Below are positions 57,601 to 64,000 of a stretch of 64,000 nucleotides of DNA, one piece after another (position 1 is the stretch's first letter; every line of letters begins with the position of its first letter). This DNA comes from Hevea brasiliensis (lineage: Eukaryota; Streptophyta; Magnoliopsida; Malpighiales; Euphorbiaceae): positions 80,620,979 to 80,684,978 of the forward strand of contig NC_079501.1 in the NCBI RefSeq assembly GCF_030052815.1, written 5' to 3'. The translations under genes were made by a program, and so were the position numbers. The notes beneath the pieces are model-generated. The model worked only from the letters and a program-made list of their open reading frames with translations, made no database searches and had not been told where the DNA came from.

Positions 57601-58904
57601 AGATTAAGGCAAGGAATGAGCCAACTTATTGCTTCATGATTGAGGAAGAACCCGACGGTAAACCTTGGTATCATGACATCCTGGTCTACTGTAGAACCAG
57701 AGAATTCCCCTCAGGGGCAAACCGAAACGAAATGAGGATGCTTTGGAGATTAGCATTGGGATACTTCCCCAGTGGTGAAACCCTATACAAGAGAGGGTCC
57801 AACGGTGAACTATTGAGATGTGTGGATGCAAAAGAGGCGAAGAAAATCCTTTTTGAGACTCATGAGGGAAATTGTGCAACCCATGCCAATGGGCACATGA
57901 TGGTTAAGCAAATCATGCGACGGGGATATTTTTGGACTACAATGGAAAAGGATTGCATCGAGTATTTTCGAAAATGCCATAAGTGTCAAATCTATGCAGA
58001 TCCGATAAGTGTGCCGCCTCACAAATTGTTCAACCTCGCCTCACCATGGCCTTTCGCAATGTGGGGCATCGATGTGATCGGTCCCATCAACCCTAAGGCA
58101 TCCAATGGGCACAGATTTATCCTAGTAGCTATCGACTATTTTTCTAAGTGGGTCGAAGCCACGTCATACGCCCATATCACGCAGAACACGTTTCTCAAAT
58201 TCCTCAGAAACAATATCATCTGCCGGCATGGCCTCCCTAATGAAATCGTCACTGATAACGCTAAGAATCTGAATGGTCCAAGGATTCAGAAATTGTGTGA
58301 TCAATACAAAATCCGACACCTCAATTCCTCCCCATACCGTCCCCAGATGAATGGAGCGGTGGAAGCTGCAAACAAAAACCTCAAGAGGATAATCCGGAAA
58401 ATGACGGTCACGTATAGGGATTGGCATGATATGCTTCCTTACGCTCTCCACGCATACCGGACTTCTGTAAGAACCTCAACCGGGGCAACTCCATACTCAC
58501 TGGTTTTCGGGATGGAAGCGGTATCACCTATTGAAGTTGAAATTCCTTCCCTAAGGATTCTGAAGGAATCAGGGATTGATGAGTCAGAATGGATCCAGTC
58601 AAGGTTGGATCAGTTAAACTTGCTAGATGAGAAAAGGTTAGCGACATGTCATGGCGATTATACCGGATGAGGATGGCTAGAGCATTTGATAAGCGTTCGC
58701 CCCACGCGAATTCCAACCGGGGACCTAGTTACGAAGAAAGTCTTTCGAATCAAAACGATCCCGTGGTCAAATGTTCACCAACTTACTAGGTACACTATGT
58801 TGTTAAATAGTCATTTTCTGGAGGAGCCTTGATCTTGACCCACATGGACGGTGAAGAGTTTCCGAGACCTGTGAATGCTGACACCGTCAAGAAATACTAT
58901 GCCT
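57585..58904 (+). pseudogene. Tat integrase
   Basis: In a different frame from RNase H, with a 16-base overlap at 57585-57600 that reflects a frameshift in the polyprotein. Domains: YKRGSNGELLRCVDAKEAKK; zinc-binding H-x-H...C-x-x-C (THANGHMMVKQ, KCHKCQIYAD); catalytic core with D in MWGIDVIGP, D in EIVTDNAKNL, E in MNGAVEAANKNLKRI; then LHAYRTSVRTSTGATPYSL. The frame breaks at 58670; the tail (MRMARAFDK; later MDGEEFPRPVNADTVKKYYA-stop at 58904) is in other frames. Catalytic DDE intact. Confidence 0.9.
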
Positions 58905-59734
58905 AAAAAAAAAAAAAAAAAAAAAAAGGGGTAGGAGCGAAAACCCGAAAGGGCGCTCCTAGCAAAATGTGTGAAAGAAGGCGAAAACCCCGAAGGGGCA
59001 CTTTCTGTAAAATGAGTGAAGGATGAAAACCCGAAAGGGCGTCCTGAAAGAGCGCGAAAAAAAAAAAAAAAGGGTGAAAACCCGAAAGGGCATCCCGAGA
59101 ACAAAAAGGGAGAAATAAGGAATGGGGGGCATGAAACCAGGATGAAGAGGAAAATGTCACGGCATGAGGCTTCAGAGAACTTGAAATAATGGCAGTTAAG
59201 GGATTTCAAAATCAGCCACAGGGAATATGTGAGAGCTATCCTTGTACCCTTATTCTTTGAAACTTCTTCTTTGTTTTTATTAAAACCGTAATAAAATCAC
59301 ACTTCATTCCCCACGTTTCTATCTTTCCCTTATATTTATCTTTCTACAATCTCGTTATTTAATGCGCTATTTAAATCAGTTAAAATTTTTTCCATAAGAT
59401 TAAGATTTGACAATTGATAACCTCACGTACTTTACTATGAGATTTACAGGGAATGACCTAAAAAAAAAAAAAAAAAAAAAAACTAGAGGTGAAAACCCGA
59501 AAGGGCGCTTCTAGTCATATAGACGAAGGTGAAGTAAAAACCCGCAAGGGCGCTTTTCGGGAGAAAGAAAAAAACAGAAAAGGGGCATTTGAAGAAATGG
59601 GGTCATAGGTTAAGTCTTGCAACTCGTCCTCCATTCATCATTAGTCTTCGGGATTCTGTTAAGTACACTTCATTGGGGAAGAACTTCTCGTGTCCGGATT
59701 AGGCTTGCTTTGTAAGTGCAATTTACATTTCCTG
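58905..59734 (+). repeat. Poly-A tracts and GAAAACCCGAAAGGGCG repeats after Tat integrase
   Basis: A-tracts at about 58905-58926, 59057-59071 and 59460-59480. The motif GAAAACCCGAAAGGGCG occurs about six times (near 58943, 58983, 59025, 59073, 59489, 59535), often framed by inverted GGAGCG/CGCTCC-type pairs. No gene. Confidence 0.85.
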
Positions 59735-60900
59735 TTATCAACCTTTGGTTCCTTGATCTAAGTTGATTTTAATTTCTAGCAATATAAATTTCCTACCAAT
59801 TTTAATTTCCAGCAATTTAAATTTCCTGTTATCAACCTCTGGTTCCTTGATCTAAGTTGATTTTAATTTCCAGCAATTTCCTGTTATCAACCTCTGGTTC
59901 CTTGATCTAAGTTGATTTTAATTTCCAGCAATTTAAATTTCCTGTTATCAACCTCTGGTTCCTTGATTTAAGTTGATTTTAATTTCCTGCAATTTACATT
60001 TCCTGTTATCAACCTCTGGTTCCTTGATCTAAGTTGATTTTAATTTCCAGCAATTTCCTGTTATCAACCTCTGGTTCCTTGATCTAAGTTGATTTTAATT
60101 TCCAGCAATTTCCTGTTATCAACCTCTGGTTCCTTGATCTAAGTTGATTTTAATTTCCAGCAATTTCCTGTTATCAACCTCTGGTTCCTTGATCTAAGTT
60201 GATTTTAATTTCCAGCAATTTAAATTTCCTGTTATCAACCTCTGGTTCCTTGATCTAAGTTGATTTTAATTTCCTGCAATTTACATTTCCTGTTATCAAC
60301 CTCTAGTTCCTTGATCTAAGTTGATTTTAATTTCCAGCAATTTCCTGTTATCAACCTCTGGTTCCTTGATCTAAGTTGATTTTAATTTCCAGCAATTTCC
60401 TGTTATCAACCTCTGGTTCCTTGATCTAAGTTGATTTTAATTTCCTGCAATTTACATTTCCTGTTATCAACCTCTGGTTCCTTGATCTAAGTTGATTTTA
60501 ATTTCCAGCAATTTCCTGTTATCAACCTCTGGTTCCTTGATCTAAGTTGATTTTAATTTCCAGCAATTTAAATTTCCTGCCAACTTTAATTTCCTGCAAT
60601 TTAAATTTCCTGTTATCAACCTCTGGTTCCTTGATCTAAGTTGATTTTAATTTCCAGTAATTTAAATTTCCTGCCAATTTAAATTTCCTGTAATTTAAAT
60701 TTCCTGTTATCAACCTCTGGTTCCTTGATTTAAGTTGATTTTAATTTCCAGCAATTTAAATTTCCTGCCAATTTTAATGTCCTGCAATTTAAATTTCCTG
60801 TTATCAACCTCTGGTTCCTTGATCTAAGTTGATTTTAATTACCTGCAATTTACATTTCGTGCTATCAACCTCTGGTTCTTTGATCCAAGTTGATTTTAGT
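59735..60900 (+). repeat. Minisatellite, about 18 units of mostly 54-61 bp
   Basis: Core CCTGTTATCAACCTCTGGTT followed by CCTTGATCTAAGTTGATTTT and AATTTCCAGCAA. Units of 54, 57, 60-61 and 93-95 bp arise from optional TTTAAATTTCC / TTTACATTTCC inserts. Most cores are identical, so amplification is recent. Confidence 0.93.
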
Positions 60901-61042
60901 TCAACTTCTATTGCCAATTTTTAGATCACCAACTTAAGTGTGCTTTAGCTCCCTAACTTTGAACCCCTAATTGTCCAAAATATGAGTCTGAATCTTTACA
61001 TAATTCCTACTCGGGAAATTTTCCCTTTAATAGAAATTATGT

Positions 61043-61055
61043 AAAGAGGGGCAGC
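61043..61055 (+). promoter_or_regulatory. Polypurine tract of the Tat element
   Basis: AAAGAGGGGCAGC immediately before TGTTGACACTATA; typical of the Tat/Ogre group. Confidence 0.88.
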
Positions 61056-61660
61056 TGTTGACACTATATTTTGGCCGATCCCCAAAATCAATAAAACTTT
61101 GAAACCGACCCCCAGTACTAAGTCTCCCTGTGACAACTAATCACATTTCCGATCCCTCTTTGATAGACAGTCACATTTCCGATCTCTCCTCAAAGAATTG
61201 AATCAATGCTAAGTCCTCACATCAGTCAAAGCCTTACCAGTCTATTAAATCGCTCACCGATCTCTCAGACTCGTTGTCGAATCTCCGGACCAGTCAAGTA
61301 TATTCCTGATCTCTGTTAATAAACGAAATGAACTGACACTAGATCTTTTCTTACCAGTTTTATTGCCGATCTCCCTTTCAAAAGTTTAAGAGCTAAGGTT
61401 TTGGTCCGGTTTAATGAGGATTCCGATCTTAAGTGTTCAAGTCAAATTTCCAATTTTAATCAAGTCCCGTTCAGCATTTCTTCCCTACCGATCTCATGCT
61501 TATTGTGCTTTCTGATCTCTTACGCTTAGATTAATAATTGCATTTAGTTCTTGTTTTGCTATGCTCAGACAATCAAATACTTAGGCAATTCAGAGATTTT
61601 CCAATCACATCCAATCATTGAACAAAGAGCGATTTCATTTCATACCAACATTTGTACAAG

Positions 61661-63513
61661 TCATTCGGCTGGGGGTGATCCCCCAGCCTGATCTACTTTT
61701 TGCTCATTTTCTCTCTCACCCTCGACCTCCTCTTCGCTTTCCTCCTCACCTCCGGGAGCCAGGTCGGCCATCCAAGAGAAGTCCTCCTCTGGGTAACGCT
61801 TCTGGAGCTCGGCCAAGAGATCCTTGTGAGCGTTCACATAAGCACCGGCTATTCCTGTCACCATCTCTTCATCTTTTGCCTTAAGCTCCTCGAAGGTAAG
61901 CGACACGGCGGCCGTTGGCGGGCGCCTGGACTTCTCTAAGAGCATGATCCCTTTCAGCCAGAACATGAGTCTGTTCGGCCAGCTTATCCTCATAGTACTT
62001 CATACGCCCCTCAATTTGAGATATGTAATCCTGAGCGGATGAGAGTTGGGATCGGAGGGATGCCACTTCTTGACTCTTCTTCTCGACCTCCTTACCCAGG
62101 CGGTGAGCCTTTTCCCGGACTACGTGCTGGTTCACCAGGCACTCTACATACAAACTCATGGATCGGGTCAGGATGTCGTCAAGATTGTCCGGAGACAGTC
62201 TGTCCCCATCCTCCCGAAGGCAGATAGAAGACCCCAAGACTTTGGCAAAATCGAGGTTCTCCCAAACAGTCCAGTTGTTCTCCAGGGAAGCGATCAGCAC
62301 TTGAGCGCCACGAGAAGGGGGCCTCGCAGGAGGTCGAGAACGACCCCCTTCTGTGCTTGGAGCAACTGGGGGAGGTGGAGACGGCTCTTCTCGTTGAGGA
62401 GGAGATCGGACAGCTTCTGCAATCGGCAGTCCCGAAGGACGAGGCGGGTCCCCTTGTATCTCCCCAGGTTCATGGCCGGGTGTTTGAAGTAGTGCCGAAC
62501 GCTTCATCTCTTTTACTTTCCGGGAAATCTCTCTTTCTTTCTTCCGCTTCCTGGAACCCTCACCACCCGCCATACCTACACAAAGAAGAGGTCAGTGAGA
62601 TCGCTAAGGTCCTGAGATCTGAGATGTAGAAAATACCAATGCCGAGGTCAGAGAGCGGAAGTTCGCGATCTTGGCCGGTGATCAGCTGTATGGTCCAATG
62701 GTGCAGCTCGGCAGTCACCGCATCTAAACAGGAGAACTTCTGAGTGGCTGCCTGATTCTTCAGTTCCATCACTATTAGGCTTTCCTCCTTGTTCAGGGTA
62801 ATACGCTTCGGAATCAAGGGCCCCTGGTGCCACCAGCTACGGGGGAAGTCCTCAAAGCAGGTCGGATTTTTGCTCCTCAGAATGAAGAAGCGGTTCTTCC
62901 AATTCTTAAGGGAGGAGGGCAGATCGGTAAAGAGCCCACAATGAGGCTTCGCCTGAAAAAACCAGTGCTCATCGTCCTTTCGGCGAGTTAGCCTGTGCAG
63001 TTCGGCGAACACCTTAGCCGTAGGACTGATTCCCTTAGCTCGGCACAGGCCTCGGAAGGCTACTAAGATCCGCCACGAGTTAGGGTGAACTTGGGCAATG
63101 CACACTCGGTGATATTTTAGGACCTCCTTGAAGAAGTCGTCCAGAGGGAACCGAAGACCGGCCTTTAACTGTTCCTCGTATACCATAACCATGTCATTCT
63201 CTTCAAAGAAGTGATCGGCTCGATGATCGCCGTGACACCGGATAAGTTCGTACGAATCAGGACGAATATTGTACTCCTGGCTGAACGATTGCAGATCGGA
63301 TTCTTGCAAGATCGATGGCAGCTCGTCCATAGGAAGATTCTCCCTCCCTGAAGAAGGTGCATGCCTTGATGGTGCGATCTGCCCCCGAGCTGGAACGGAG
63401 ACCCTATGAGGTTCTAGTTGTGCGCTCGGCCCGACCACCTCTTCTTCATCAGACGACCACGAGTACTGAATGGAAGAAGGGCTCGTCGCTCTCTGACCTT
63501 CGGCGCCGCTCAT
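61661..63513 (-). CDS. Antisense spliced gene in the 3' LTR: gypsy-type transposon-domain protein with coiled coil
   Basis: Exon 1 (63513-62637) starts MSGAEGQRATSPSSIQYSWS, acidic at first, then a globular part (FEENDMVMVYEEQLKAGLRF; RVCIAQVHPNSWRILVAFRG; HCGLFTDLPSSLKNWKNRFF) that resembles the plant family called putative gypsy type transposon (Pfam PF04195, from memory). A 61-nt GT-AG intron restores the frame into exon 2 (62575-61661): basic SRKRKKEREISRKVKEMKR, Pro-rich segment, coiled coil (KSQEVASLRSQLSSAQDY), and acidic tail GGEEESEEEVEGERENEQ. Length about 600 aa. A 2-base difference from the other copy near 61915 shifts the last frame, so this copy may end at 61881. Function unknown; nuclear location is inferred from the basic stretch. 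Confidence 0.7.
62576..62636 (-). other. Predicted intron of the antisense gene (61 nt)
   Basis: On the minus strand: ATTG|GTATTTTC at the donor and CTCTTCTTTGTGTAG|GTATGG at the acceptor, with a pyrimidine tract. Splicing joins phase 1 to phase 1 and keeps the frame; without it exon 1 runs into a stop at 62560. The same signals stand at 44202-44142. Short for a plant intron. Confidence 0.6.
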
Positions 63514-63670
63514 TTTCAAAGGAAATAAAGAATTTAAACTAAAAAGAAGATCAAAGCCCTTACCGGAGTCTGATCGGCGTCGGAAGAACTTGAGAAAACG
63601 AGAGAACTTTGAAGTTGTGAGCAAGAGACTGAAAATGACATACAGGAGCAAATGGCTAACCCTTCACCCC

Positions 63671-63679
63671 TATTTATAC
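63671..63679 (-). promoter_or_regulatory. Antisense TATA box in the 3' LTR
   Basis: Minus strand GAGTATAAATAGGGG, about 160 bases before the ATG at 63513; identical to the 5' LTR copy at 45232. Confidence 0.68.
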
Positions 63680-64000
63680 TCGTCCGAGCATTTAATGCTC
63701 ACAAGGTTCCAGGCAGCGCATCGGTTAGCGGGACTCGCCAGCTGTTCTGACACGTCTCACGCATATTCCCAAGATCCCATAAAGAGATCGGTTAATTATA
63801 GAGCGGCAGATTCAGGTGTTTCGAATTATGGATCGGATAAGTGTCATTCAGGTAAAGAATCAGATCAGATAATCATATTAGAGCTCGGAAAATAATTAAT
63901 AAGATAATAATTGACAAAATAAAATCTTTATTTCCAAAAGATCGGATTACATCATTTGGGCGATCTCAAGAGATCGGAATACATTTCCAAAAGTCAGATT

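Larger units (their letters stand above)
42666..64000 (+). mobile_element. Tat-lineage (Ogre-like) Ty3/gypsy element, nearly complete
   Basis: 5' LTR 42666-48632, PBS 48636, leader, ORF1 (49523-51408), gag, protease with G-patch, RT, RNase H, a second RNase H, integrase (to 58904), repeat-rich 3' region, PPT 61043 and 3' LTR from 61056 past the window edge. Dual RNases H, a long LTR, an ORF before gag and the GAGGGGCAGC tract are hallmarks of Tat/Ogre. Total length should be about 24 kb if the 3' LTR is full length. CACTA at 42661-42665 should be one target duplication. LTRs differ little, so this is the youngest insertion. Confidence 0.93.
61056..64000 (+). repeat. 3' LTR of the Tat element, first 2.9 kb
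   Basis: Aligns end to end with 42666-45560. Differences are scattered transitions plus a few clusters of small indels and one 45-bp block absent from the 5' LTR. It contains a much better preserved copy of the antisense gene. The LTR continues beyond the window. Confidence 0.93.

Noticed and set aside
58811..59209. Minus-strand 132-aa ORF rich in Phe, Pro and Ser
   Set aside because: Translation of poly-A tracts and the GAAAACCCGAAAGGG repeats on the wrong strand.
59735..60900. Possible CRISPR-like array (regular repeats of about 54-60 bp)
   Set aside because: The whole unit is repeated with no unique spacers, in a plant retroelement 3' UTR; it is a minisatellite.

Overview
The window is a piece of a plant nuclear genome, almost certainly a eudicot. 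It is made up entirely of LTR retrotransposons inserted into one another. I found no host gene, structural RNA gene, CRISPR array or bacterial-type feature. The plant assignment rests on primer-binding sites for initiator tRNA-Met and two other plant-type sites, plant-only retroelement lineages (Athila, Tat, Tekay-like chromoviruses, Ty1/copia), AT-rich spacers, and nonsense codons mostly of the TGG-to-TAG or CGA-to-TGA kind expected from decay of methylated DNA. I cannot name the species.

Layout, oldest host first. A minus-strand chromovirus is the outer host: its integrase C-terminus lies at 42427-42665, its chromodomain at 25571-24511, and its 3' LTR runs leftward from 24498. A plus-strand copia element (25577-42421) sits in its integrase. 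A second, minus-strand copia of the same family (29785-39537) sits in the gag of the first, with an exact 5-bp target duplication. A plus-strand Tat-lineage element (42666 to beyond 64000) sits in the same chromovirus integrase.

The left third is one deep nest. The chromovirus 3' LTR (22884-24498) was hit by a related element whose LTR begins at 22883. That LTR was hit by a plus-strand Athila (14675-22318). The Athila protease/pol was hit by a long-LTR Tekay-like element (LTR end at 14674). That LTR was hit by a minus-strand Athila (LTR 9755-11393). The gag start of the second Athila was hit by a Tekay-like element (LTR end at 9553, gag at 1497-183). The 5' LTR of that element is split by an oppositely oriented LTR (3578-8031). 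This gives up to seven layers.

The youngest and best preserved element is Tat. It has two nearly identical LTRs of about 6 kb, a PBS, a coiled-coil ORF1, gag, a protease with a G-patch, RT, two RNases H, integrase, a minisatellite-rich 3' region and a polypurine tract. Its LTR U3 also carries, on the antisense strand, a TATA-led two-exon gene with a 61-nt intron (gypsy-type transposon domain, basic region, coiled coil, acidic tail) and a second TATA-led ORF. This is the most unusual content of the window. Most other coding regions are broken by stops, frameshifts or deletions.
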